Assembly: GCA_025769875.1 (NCBI GenBank) | Contig: JAGFNK010001090.1 | Span: forward strand, 1-15,061 | Origin: Russula earlei | Lineage: Eukaryota > Basidiomycota > Agaricomycetes > Russulales > Russulaceae | DNA length: 15,061 nucleotides | Direction: 5' to 3' | Shown: positions 8,763-15,061 of the stretch, piece by piece | Layout of the letters: each line of letters opens with the position of its first letter | How positions within the stretch are numbered: the first letter of the stretch is position 1 | Notes under the pieces: model-generated | What the model saw: only the letters and a program-made list of their open reading frames with translations | Database searches by the model: none | What the model was told of the DNA's origin: nothing | Position numbers and translations under genes: made by a program

Positions 8763-9345
8763 TCCCTTCTGCAAGCATACATCACAAGGAATCCTTGTTC
8801 CCCAATCCCTGTGGTTTGCTAGAGCACCCTCTTTCCTGTCTGGGTAACCCACCATGTGCTAGCCACATGGCTGCTCAGCCACTTGGTACCAAAAACACTG
8901 GAAGGACTCCTAGACCTCCCAGAACAATCCATATGATGTCATAAAGTGCCACTGACATCATGGCTGACTGAGAAATTCCACTATGACATCATATGCTCAC
9001 TGTTACAAACCAAGGCCAGGTCCTGGCCATAGATTGTCCTATTTCACTCAAGAGAGACCTCTCTCACTTTGCATTGCCAACTTCCTTCCGTTTTCTGGGC
9101 TATCCCTCCTGCTGTCAAGACTCACTGTTGAACTATCCAGTTTAAGAGCGAGGGATAAGCTCGAAGACGAGTCCATAGACATCCAAGACCGCGTGGGCAA
9201 GGAGTAGAGTCCAGAGTAGTAACAAATACCAGAGAGGCACTGTTACTGTGAGCATAGAGCAGTCACGCAGAGAAGAGGCCAGGATAGTCACAAGGGGACG
9301 GTCCTTAAAGGAGTATCCCAGGGATGGGGAGTGCCGTAAACAAAT

Positions 9346-9389
9346 GGACAGTCTGAGGACTGTCCGCTACTTTATTGAGCACTTATATA
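9346..9389 (-). promoter_or_regulatory. Gamma LTR core promoter with palindromic leader
   Basis: TATATAAG (minus, 9382-9389) is followed by GGACAGTC/GACTGTCC (9346-9365), 8-bp perfect arms around a 4-bp spacer. In copy 2 the TATA is at 11569-11576 and the palindrome at 11533-11552 has one changed terminal base. A transcript starting about 30 bp after the TATA box would begin in or beside this hairpin. Confidence 0.6.
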
Positions 9390-9451
9390 CTACAAGAGAA
9401 CTGCTAAATAGAGAACAAGTCATAACCTTGTTATCAAGCACAATAGGGTGC

Positions 9452-9537
9452 TGAGTAAGAAGTCGGAGTGTGCTTACTGAGCATGCTCAGTCATGCTCAG
9501 TAAGCTGCTGAGTAAGAAGGCTTTCCTGATGAGTAAG
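9452..9537. promoter_or_regulatory. Cluster of TGAGTAAG / CTTACTGA sites and a 34-bp palindrome
   Basis: TGAGTAAG lies at 9452, 9509 and 9530, CTTACTGA at 9473 and TCAGTAAG at 9497, five sites in 86 bp. Positions 9472-9505 are a palindrome with 14-bp perfect arms (GCTTACTGAGCATG and complement) around CTCAGT. The same palindrome is kept base for base at 11659-11692 and, inverted, at 15018-15051. On the minus strand the cluster is upstream of the TATA box, as expected for an enhancer. Confidence 0.6.
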
Positions 9538-9585
9538 AGTTTTCATTGTCCACGTGTTTGCTGTTCTAGTGCACGTGTGTGCACC

Positions 9586-9921
9586 TGATTCGTTTTCTGT
9601 TAGTTAGTTTAGGGCCGGTCATTTGAGGACTTGTAGTTTGGTTAGGGAATAGTGTTATCTTATAAGGCCCTTATATAGCTCTATTAGGGTCCTTAGAGTC
9701 GACCCTAATACTCCTATTAAGGTCCTTAGTATTGCCTTATAGTTCATTCTATAGTTATTAGAGTTGGTCTAATAACACGTTGTAGTGTCTTTGATACTAG
9801 GTTAGTACCCGTTGTAGAGCACCTAGAGTCGTCCTAAGGGGTCCCTAGAAGGGCCCTAATACTGTCCTTTATTGTTAGAAGGGTTGCCAATAAGTGGGGC
9901 TTGCTGTATGTTGATTGTGCC
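9586..9921. repeat. Module of about 335 bp present in gamma copies 1 and 2, absent from copy 3
   Basis: The equivalent in copy 2 is about 11776-12108. Copy 3 joins the flanks directly near 14936-14942. The module is full of short degenerate repeats such as GGTCCTTAG (9688 and 9721), GGTCCCTAG (9840), CCCTAATA and TTATAAGGCCCTTATA. It could be an insertion into the LTR or a sequence deleted from copy 3. No target duplication or inverted termini are clear. Borders are by-eye estimates. Confidence 0.6.
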
Positions 9922-10230
9922 GAGAATCGCTCACGCAACAATGCACGCACGATATTGTGGACACCTCTACTCACCCCTTTTGCTCGTGTGAACAGGGTGA
10001 CACCATAGAGGCTGGGTTTCCTCCTATAAGGAAGGGTCCTTCAAGGGCCCTCTCCGGAGACTGGTTCATGACACCTGCAGTACAAGATATCGCTATTGCA
10101 AAGGCACTATAACATGACCAGGCACCCATTTCCTAATCGGGTAATCATTGCGTGGCAGCCACATGGTCATCCAGCCACCAAGAACCCAAAACAGTGGCGC
10201 AACCTCTTAGAAACTGTTGCATAACTCATC

Positions 10231-10331
10231 TGATGTCATTGAGGCTCCAATGACATCATGGCTGACTGAGCGACTCCACAGTGACCTCATAAGCTCACTA
10301 AGCGCTCCACAGTGACATCATAATGATGTCA
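10231..10331. promoter_or_regulatory. Repeated TGACATCA / TGATGTCA sites in beta LTR
   Basis: Sites lie at 10231, 10251, 10313 and 10324. The last two form a 19-bp palindrome with a one-base centre. Beta copy 1 has them at 8934, 8953, 8984 and 10827. They differ by one CpG transition from TGACGTCA, the CRE site of ATF/CREB bZIP factors, so they may be decayed or variant bZIP sites. They are 140 to 240 bp upstream of the TATA box. Confidence 0.5.
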
Positions 10332-10467
10332 TCGCTCCACAATGATCAGTAATGCGCTCAGTAAGCCTGAAACTTGACACAAGCAAGTTTATGCCTCTGT
10401 AGTCCTATTGGATGGTACCAAAGAGTCTAGAATAGTCCCAGTTCTTTGAAATCGACCCTGTACACTG

Positions 10468-10514
10468 TATATAAGCCCCAATGAAGCATGGCAGTTGTCA
10501 GACTGTCCATTTGT
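10468..10514 (+). promoter_or_regulatory. Beta LTR core promoter
   Basis: TATATAAGCCCCAATG begins at 10468 and CAGACTGTCCATTTGT lies at 10499-10514. In beta copy 1 the same block is TATTTAAGCCCCAATG (10970) and 11001-11016. The TATA to block spacing is 31 bp in both, so the block probably marks the transcription start. The identical 16-mer recurs in gamma LTRs (9340-9355 and 11527-11542, minus strand). Confidence 0.65.
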
Positions 10515-11241
10515 GATACTCTCATCTTCCTGGGTACTCCCCCACGACTGCTCTGTTTAAAGACTTCCCTTGCCTCCAAGGTACTCTTCTACGACCGCCT
10601 TGTCTAAAGCCCCCTTGTTGCACTGGCTTCTAACCTTTGCCTCTGCCTCCAGTCACACATACCAGTCCCCATCTTGTATATTCTAGTCATTTGGCTCGTC
10701 CTCTTGTTCAATGCCGCCTACGCTGCATACCGTCTGTTCTGACCCTTGCCCACCTGCTCCTGAGTCCTTAGTGATCAGCAGTATGTGTCTTGACACTCAC
10801 CAAGCACTCCACAAGTGATATCATGATGATGTCATTGCTCCACAGTCTCCATAATCGTTCTGAATCACCCATAGGTCTGACATAACAAGTTTATGCTCTT
10901 AGAATCTGATTGGAGCAGTCCAATGAGTCTGAGTTATTTTCTGTAGTTTGTACTCAGACTTGTAACTAGTATTTAAGCCCCAATGTAACATGGCAGTCAT
11001 CAGACTGTCCATTTGTGATACTCTCATCCTCCTGGGTACTCCCCTGCAACTGCTCAGTTTAAAGACTTCCCTCATTCCAAGGTACTCTTCAATGACTGCC
11101 TTGTTTAAAGCCCCTTCACTGCACTGGCCTCCAACCTTCACCTCTGCCTCTTGCAACACGTACCAGTAGCCATCTGGTACCTCCTCATCATTTGGCTCGT
11201 CCTCTTGTTCAATGCCACTTATGCTGTGTTATTTGGCTTGT

Positions 11242-12605
11242 TTAGAGATAATCAGGTCTCATAATCTGTTGAAAGCATCTCTGTAATAAGTGCTCAGTCT
11301 GTCAAGACTCACTGTTGAACTATCCAGTTCAAGAGCAAGGGGTAAGCTCGAAGACGAGTCGATAGATGTCCAAGATGGTGTGAGTGAGAAGTAGAGTCCA
11401 AAGCAGTATCAGATACCAAAGAGGTATAGTTACTGGTAGAGTTGAACAGGTACACAGGGAAGAGGCCAGAGTGGTCACAAGGGGACAGTCCTTAAAGGAG
11501 TATCCCAGGGGTAGAGAGTGCCATAAACAAATGGACAGTCTGAGGACTGTCTGCTACTTTATTGAGTGCTTATATACTACAAGAGAACTGCTAAATAGGG
11601 AACAAGTCATAACCTTGTTATCAAGCACAATAGAGTGATGAGTAAGAAGTTGGAGTGCGCTTACTGAGCATGCTCAGTCATGCTCAGTAAGCTGCTGAGT
11701 AAGAAGGCTTCTCTTGATGAGTAAGAGCCTTCACTGTCCACATGTTCACTGCTTCAGTACACGTGCGAGCACCTGATTCATTTTCTGTTAGTTGGTTTAG
11801 GGCCGGTCATTTGAGGACTTGTAGTTTGGTTTAGGGAATAGTGTTATCTTATAAGGCCCTTATAGTTCTATTAGGGTCCTTAGAGTCAACCCTAATACTT
11901 CTATTAAGGTCCTTAGTATTGCCTTATAGTTCATTCTATAGTTATTAGAGTTAGTCTAATAACACGTTGTAGGGTCTTTGATCCTAGGTTAGTGCCTATT
12001 TTAGAGCACCTAGAGTCATCCTAAAGGGTCCTTAGGAAGGCCCTAATACTGTCCTTTATTGCTAGAAGGGTTGCTATTAAGTGGGGCTTGCTGTATGTTG
12101 ATTGTGCCGAGAATCGCTCACATGACAATGTGCGTGCAATATTGTGGACACCTCTACTCACCCCTTTTGCTCGTGTGAACAGGGTGACACCATAGAGGCT
12201 GGGTTTCCTCTCATAAGGAAGGGTCCTTCAAGGGCCCTCTCTGGAGAATGGTTCATGACACAGTCTTATTGTAGAAGACTGAGGGATGGGAAAAAGAAAC
12301 AAAATGAACCATATACATTTGCATGTTCATCATGTGCTATGTGAGTGCATGACTGACCTGTGACACCGAGGGCTGCAACTCCAATAGAGCTTGCAAGTCT
12401 AGCTTGAGCTGCTTGAACTTGCCTGCCAGTGAGCTCATTGGGTGTGATAATTGGGGCAAAGCAAGGCATGGATGCAATGAAGTTTGATATTAGTCTATCA
12501 AAAGTAAACATTACTGTATGGCTACAGCTTGTCTTTGCGATCTTTTATTTCAAGCTGGGCAACCATGGCCCTGTTGAGACAGTTGAGTCCAAGTGCACAG
12601 CCCAT
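11242..12605 (-). pseudogene. Possible 3' end of a spliced host gene, last exon interrupted by gamma LTR copy 2
   Basis: A candidate minus-strand exon runs 12605 to 12526 (starting MGCALGLN, ending AQLEIKDRKDK). A 103-bp intron (12525-12423, GT..AG, with GACTAATA as a possible branch site) follows, then an exon 12422-12358 (QVQAAQARLASSIGVAALG). A 79-bp intron (12357-12279, GTCAGT start, pyrimidine-rich end CCCATCCCTCAG) precedes a last exon from 12278. That exon reads 18 bases, meets the gamma LTR, and resumes at 11294 to end with TAA at 11242-11244 after MRPDYL. Phases agree at both junctions. I do not recognise the protein. The total is only about 72 codons and no homologue can be checked here, so the model may be fortuitous. 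The first exon could also extend further upstream. Confidence 0.35.
11300..12260 (-). repeat. Solo LTR, family gamma, copy 2 (961 bp)
   Basis: It has the same termini and length as copy 1, with perfect CAGTC duplications at 11295-11299 and 12261-12265. It diverges from copy 1 by scattered substitutions, mostly transitions. It is inserted into what may be the last exon of a minus-strand gene: removing it and one CAGTC joins 12261 to 11294 without disturbing that candidate reading frame. Confidence 0.95.
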
Positions 12606-12623
12606 AGACACACTGGCACTCTT

Positions 12624-12704
12624 GGGCAAATTTGCCCTAATTTGCACCACATTCCGACCATCTTAGGAAGTTCAGCACATTAGCTGCAAATTAGCCAGGC
12701 TAAT
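12624..12704. repeat. Pair of short perfect palindromes
   Basis: GGGCAAATTTGCCC at 12624-12637 is a perfect 14-bp palindrome. ATTAGCC-A-GGCTAAT at 12690-12704 is a second. AATTTGCACC just after the first and GGTGCAATTT just after the second are nearly complementary, so the interval could fold as a whole. It may be a small non-autonomous repeat. There are no other copies in the window. Confidence 0.4.
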
Positions 12705-12756
12705 CTGCAGGTGCAATTTTCAAATGTCTATTTCCCACCACACTAACTGGTCTAAT

Positions 12757-12820
12757 CCAGTCTGGTGTGTGGTTGCATGTAATTCTTGAAATATATGAAC
12801 CAGTCTGGTTCACAGTTGCA
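12757..12820. repeat. Imperfect 21-bp direct repeat
   Basis: CCAGTCTGGT..GTTGCA occurs at 12757-12777 and again at 12800-12820, with about four differences. No function is evident. Confidence 0.5.
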
Positions 12821-12906
12821 CCACAAGGTGGGCAAAAAACCAGACAGGACAGGTCTTTCAAACACTAGCCAATAGTGAGGACCTATTTGGTACACAGAAT
12901 TTCATC

Positions 12907-12993
12907 CTACACATCATGGAAAACATCTCTACAACAAGAAAATGCACTGAACCATGCTGCAAAAGACTGTACAAGCCCTTGTTTATCTTCCAT
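12907..12993 (-). CDS. Possible first exon of a minus-strand gene, 28 codons
   Basis: An ATG at 12993 opens MEDKQGLVQSFAAWFSAF and then SCCRDVFHDV before TAG at 12907-12909. The helix-like SFAAWFSAF segment faintly recalls the start of calponin-homology or Hook-type N-terminal domains, but that is a weak impression. A TATA-like TATAAATA lies about 180 bp upstream (minus, 13168-13175). It could be the 5' exon of the gene proposed at 11242-12605, with an intron starting near the stop, or it could be chance. Confidence 0.22.
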   Translation of the reverse strand: MEDKQGLVQSFAAWFSAFSCCRDVFHDV

Positions 12994-13432
12994 AACCTTG
13001 GCTAACATTGGGCCAGTTTCCCGAAGGTCACATGGTGTGATAGTGGGGAGAGGTGTTGCGCAGCATAGAGCGCAGCTAACAGGCCAAGCAACCCACCTTA
13101 GAGGTTGTGCTAATGCTCAAGTGATATTGGGGTGTAGAGCAATATGTATACTCGTCTACATGTATGGTATTTATACCTCTATGACCCAGGGCTGTTCCTA
13201 AGTCCAAAAGAGGTGACTACAGGTGTCCACTATATCGCACATTCAGTGACGCGTGATGTGGAAATGTTCTAGATGCAACATAAGGCTGCATCTTGTGATA
13301 GATAGCATAGTATGCATAACCCTATTGCCATAAGCGCATATACTAAAGTTCTGTCTAACACATAACATCTTTGAGTGGATCTTGAACCTTGTATGAAGGT
13401 CTTCGCCTTCTTTGATCCATTCGGGTTCCGGT
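12994..13432. other. Stretch without a supported gene; candidate minus-strand TATA box
   Basis: GGTATAAATACC on the minus strand (13166-13177) is the only regulatory-looking site. A minus-strand frame at 13243-13458 contains VEPEPEWIKEGEDLHTRFK, which looks coding-like. It overlaps the end of the secreted-protein gene at 13433 in another frame, so it could be a displaced tail of that gene if a second frameshift occurred. Otherwise I see nothing. Confidence 0.3.
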
Positions 13433-13982
13433 TCAACAAGAGGTAGGGTGGTTATCATATCTAAGCAACGCCTTTTTCAACCGATTGAACGTTTTAAGAC
13501 TCTCCGGGGTTGGGTGGTTATTTTTGAGGTCCTTCACCTTCTTATCCAGTGTTCGCATGATCTGTCGGTAGTCCTCTGTAATCGACGAAAATTTCTGATC
13601 CTCAGTTATTGGGTTGAGCGTGTCGAGTTGGGAGTCTGTCTCATGGATCTGCTGATCAATCTGCTTATTTATTTCCTTTAACATCTCGAAATGTTCTCGA
13701 GGCACGTTTTTTCAGTGCTTCCTCCTGCCTTTTGCGAGGTAACATCAATTTCAGGGGAGAAAGAGGACTGAAGAGGTTCGCGTACTCTGGTGTTGGCGCA
13801 TGCCTCCTCTTCCATTCGGTTAGAAGACGGTCATACTCCATTTCAATACGTTCAAGCTCTCCACTTCTGCGAGATGACGTCAATTTCAGGGGAGAAAGAG
13901 GACTGAAGCGGTTGACGTACTCTGAAGCATGCGCGAACAGTGGAGCAATGCCAACGGTAAGGCAGAATATGGCCAAAAACAT
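13433..13982 (-). pseudogene. Small putative secreted protein with an internal repeat, one frameshift
   Basis: From the ATG at 13982 the N-terminus MFLAIFCLTVGIAPLFAHAS is hydrophobic with a plausible signal-peptidase site after AHA or AHAS. It is followed by EYVNRFSPLSPLKL, a charged helical stretch (ELERIEMEYDRLLTEWKRRH) and EYANLFSPLSPLKL 45 residues later. After KRQEEALKK the frame breaks at a run of six A (CTGAAAAAACGT). The next frame continues smoothly as a hydrophilic, probably coiled-coil region (HFEMLKEINKQIDQQI, DKKVKDLKNNHPTPESLK) to TGA at 13433-13435, about 182 residues in all. One extra A in the run would explain the break, either a real mutation or a sequencing error. I do not recognise the family. 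A small secreted repeat protein fits the loose fungal effector-like class, but that is inference. Confidence 0.5.
13732..13924 (-). repeat. In-frame DNA repeat inside the secreted-protein gene, period 135 bp
   Basis: Positions 13732-13789 and 13867-13924 are similar copies of about 58 bp, offset by 135 bp (45 codons). Each encodes an EY-A/V-N-x-FSPLSPLKL segment. The spacing in whole codons argues that the frame was under selection when the duplication spread. Confidence 0.75.
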
Positions 13983-14787
13983 GTCGCATTGTTATTTATG
14001 AACGAGAATACAAATTGTTGAATCGAAGGTGTCGAATCGAAGTTGAAAGACAGTGGTGTAGAAAGTTTAGAAAGTCGTCGGTACCAGTACCAACTAGTTT
14101 GGGAGCACAGCTGGAGAGAAATTTAAATTGTATTATACTGGTGCTGCTTGGCTATGCTCCGATCGGAACGGATCACCAGCTGGGAGCGCATGGACGGCCG
14201 GATCGATGTCGGGGGGGAAACCGGACCCGTGATGTTCCACTAGATAGGTTCCCACAAACTTTGTGCTGTGGTGATCCTGTACTATTCTCTTGCCTTTCAC
14301 ACATTGTCATTTCACACATTGTCATCGTTAGTAATGTTCGCGGCCCGGTTCAAAGCCGCAAGCCGGCCGGGGCCGAACCTACAGGAGCCGAGCTGACCTG
14401 GGTGTCAACGGCTCGGAGGCAGCCCATGGCCCAGGCTTGAGATTTTGAAAGCCTGAAGCTATGGCCCAAGCTGTGGCTTTTGGTGCCTGAATTCACCTTT
14501 CTCCACTGGAATAAAGCAATGAATAACTGTGCAGTTTTAGTTTTATGGCTGTATAAAGGTATATTTGTTCTTGTTTTATAAATTGTGATCATGTCAACAG
14601 CAAGAGCACCTCATGTGAGATGCCAACCTGTTCCTTTGAGCTGTTTGATTATGGATTCTGATGTTGCCAAACCTGCACTGACATCTCATTGCCAAAGCAT
14701 CACATTTGCCCAGGCCAAAAAAACAGCAGAAACAGAGGAGGAACTGAATCATTGACCAGGTCCATCAATCAATGGCAAGATGACAAT
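13983..14787. other. Stretch without a recognisable gene
   Basis: A plus-strand open frame (14015-14440) has an Arg- and Gly-rich, atypical translation and no recognised domain, so I do not call it a gene. The section 14150-14420 is GC-rich and rich in CCGG, unlike the rest. A perfect 15-bp tandem duplication lies at 14296-14325. From about 14440 onward the sequence is AT-rich with no feature until the gamma LTR. Confidence 0.4.
14296..14325. repeat. Perfect 15-bp tandem duplication
   Basis: The unit TTCACACATTGTCAT occurs twice in a row. No function is evident. Confidence 0.8.
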
Positions 14788-15061
14788 TGTCATGAACCAT
14801 TTCCTGGAGAGGTCCCTAGAAGGACCCTTCCTTATAAGAGGAAACCCAGCCTCTATGATGCCACCCTGTTCACATGGACAAAAGGGGTGAGTAGAGGTGT
14901 CCACAATATTGCATGCACATTGTTGTGTGATTGATTCTTGGTGCTTTGCACATGTACTAAGCGTGAACATGTGGACACTAAAGGCTCTTCTATCCAATAT
15001 GAGCCTTTTTATCAGAAGCTTACTGAGCATGACTGAGCATGCTCAGTAAGCATTTACTCTG
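14788..15061 (+). repeat. LTR, family gamma, copy 3 (plus orientation), running off the window
   Basis: It starts TGTCATGAACC and matches the minus strand of gamma copies 1 and 2 through the GGGTTTCCTCxxATAAGG region and the CACCTCTACTCACCCC block. It then lacks the module of about 335 bp and continues to the 14-bp-arm palindrome at 15018-15051. The promoter and 3' end lie beyond the window. The left flank ACAAT (14783-14787) would be the target duplication to look for downstream. Whether it is solo or heads a full element cannot be seen. Confidence 0.88.

Larger units (their letters stand above)
9113..10073 (-). repeat. Solo LTR, family gamma, copy 1 (961 bp), inserted in beta copy 2
   Basis: Termini on the minus strand are TGTCATGAACC and GTCTTGACA. 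Perfect CCTGC duplications lie at 9108-9112 and 10074-10078. It matches 11300-12260 end to end and has the same 961-bp length. Minus orientation is inferred because the reverse strand carries TATATAAG (9382-9389) followed about 34 bp later by the same CAGACTGTCCATTTGT block that follows the TATA box of beta LTRs. The gamma and beta families are therefore related. Confidence 0.95.
9001..10795 (+). repeat. Solo LTR, family beta, copy 2 (829 bp without its own insert)
   Basis: It starts TGTTACAAACC, ends TGTGTCTTGACA, and has perfect CTCAC duplications at 8996-9000 and 10796-10800. It is inserted into another beta LTR (copy 1), which resumes at 10801. It was later entered by a gamma LTR at 9113-10073, and removal of that insert plus one CCTGC gives a continuous LTR. 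Plus orientation follows from TATATAAGCCCC at 10468. The upstream half holds repeated TGACATCA/TGATGTCA sites. Confidence 0.92.
8086..11225 (+). repeat. Interrupted LTR, family beta, copy 1 (host of the nest; 3' end truncated)
   Basis: Pieces at 8086-8195, 8768-9000 and 10801 to about 11225 together align in order with the complete beta copy at 9001-10795. Both start TGTT..GAACC or AAACC and share CCAAGGCCA-GTCCTGGCC, GCCACATGG, TGACATCATGGCTGACTG, the TATA region and GTTCAATGCC. It was split by an alpha LTR (8196-8762) and by beta copy 2. Its last 60 bp or so, present in copy 2, are missing, so its 3' border and target duplication cannot be found. TATTTAAG at 10970-10977 is its TATA-like element. 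Confidence 0.8.

Noticed and set aside
10899..11159. Minus-strand frame of 86 codons
   Set aside because: Lies wholly inside beta LTR copy 1 across its promoter region, so it is a chance frame.
9001..11299. Tandem array of LTR-like units
   Set aside because: The apparent tandem copies resolve into nested insertions once target duplications are located.
12875..13201. Plus-strand frame of 108 codons
   Set aside because: No recognisable motif, and it lies antisense to a more plausible minus-strand promoter and ATG.
13243..13458. Minus-strand frame with VEPEPEWIKEGEDLH
   Set aside because: Coding-like but without start context or homology. Kept only as a possible displaced tail of the neighbouring gene.
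13700..13725. Programmed ribosomal frameshift at A AAA AAC in the secreted-protein gene
   Set aside because: The downstream frame requires a +1 shift, while this heptamer class drives -1 shifts and is out of phase here. A simple A-run indel is the better explanation.
14200..14380. tRNA-like B-box resemblances (GGTTCAAAGCC near 14347; GGGTCCGGTTTCC on the minus strand)
   Set aside because: No paired A box at proper spacing and no cloverleaf can be drawn, so no tRNA or tRNA-derived SINE is called.
14015..14440. Plus-strand frame of 141 codons
   Set aside because: Atypical Arg- and Gly-rich translation in a GC-rich patch, no recognisable domain, no promoter or neighbour support.
1..15061. CRISPR array, operon, phage or plasmid features
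   Set aside because: No regularly spaced repeats, no prokaryotic gene clusters. The repeats are LTRs and transposon ends of eukaryotic type.

Overview
The window is a eukaryotic transposable-element graveyard, most likely from a basidiomycete fungus of the mushroom-forming type. The evidence is Ty1/copia Pol and Tc1 transposase sequence of the kinds common in those genomes, candidate introns of about 80-100 bp, solo LTRs with TATA boxes, and widespread C-to-T decay. The organism call is an inference. No ORF in the window looks like an intact element gene, and nothing suggests bacterial, plasmid or viral gene organisation.

Layout. (1) Positions 1-4562 hold the 3' two thirds of a plus-strand copia element: integrase, reverse transcriptase, RNase H and a polypurine tract. 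It is broken by stops and frameshifts and split at 1788-1789 by a 1620-bp Tc1 element (1790-3409). That Tc1 element has a TA duplication, terminal inverted repeats of about 212 bp, and a minus-strand transposase that keeps its DD34E residues but has three in-frame stops. (2) Positions 4972-5509 are a solo LTR (family 'alpha'). (3) Positions 5744-8061 are a second, minus-strand copia remnant with Gag, protease and integrase but no RT or RNase H, and with two catalytic Asp-to-Asn changes. (4) Positions 8086-12260 are a nest of LTRs. An LTR of family 'beta' (8086-11225) was entered by a second alpha solo LTR (8196-8762) and by another beta solo LTR (9001-10795). The latter was itself entered by a solo LTR of family 'gamma' (9113-10073). 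A second gamma solo LTR (11300-12260) lies just beyond. (5) Positions 11242-13177 may be the remains of a minus-strand spliced host gene whose last exon was hit by the second gamma LTR. (6) Positions 13433-13982 encode a small, apparently secreted minus-strand protein with an internal repeat and one homopolymer frameshift. (7) Positions 13983-14787 show no gene. (8) Positions 14788-15061 are the start of a third, oppositely oriented gamma LTR that runs off the window.

The five complete solo LTRs each have termini TG...CA and a perfect 5-bp target duplication (CTCGG, TCCCT, CTCAC, CCTGC, CAGTC). This fixes their borders to the base and allows part of the insertion order to be read. Beta and gamma LTRs have different upstream halves but share a core promoter block and a terminal GTCTTGACA. 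All three families carry dense palindromic short motifs (CTTACTGA/TCAGTAAG, TGACTCA, TGACATCA) upstream of their TATA boxes. I see no new multi-gene system. The most unusual items are the inverted motif layout of the Tc1 ends, the modular LTR promoters, a module of about 335 bp present in two gamma LTRs and absent from the third, the possible LTR-interrupted host exon, and the repeat-bearing secreted protein.
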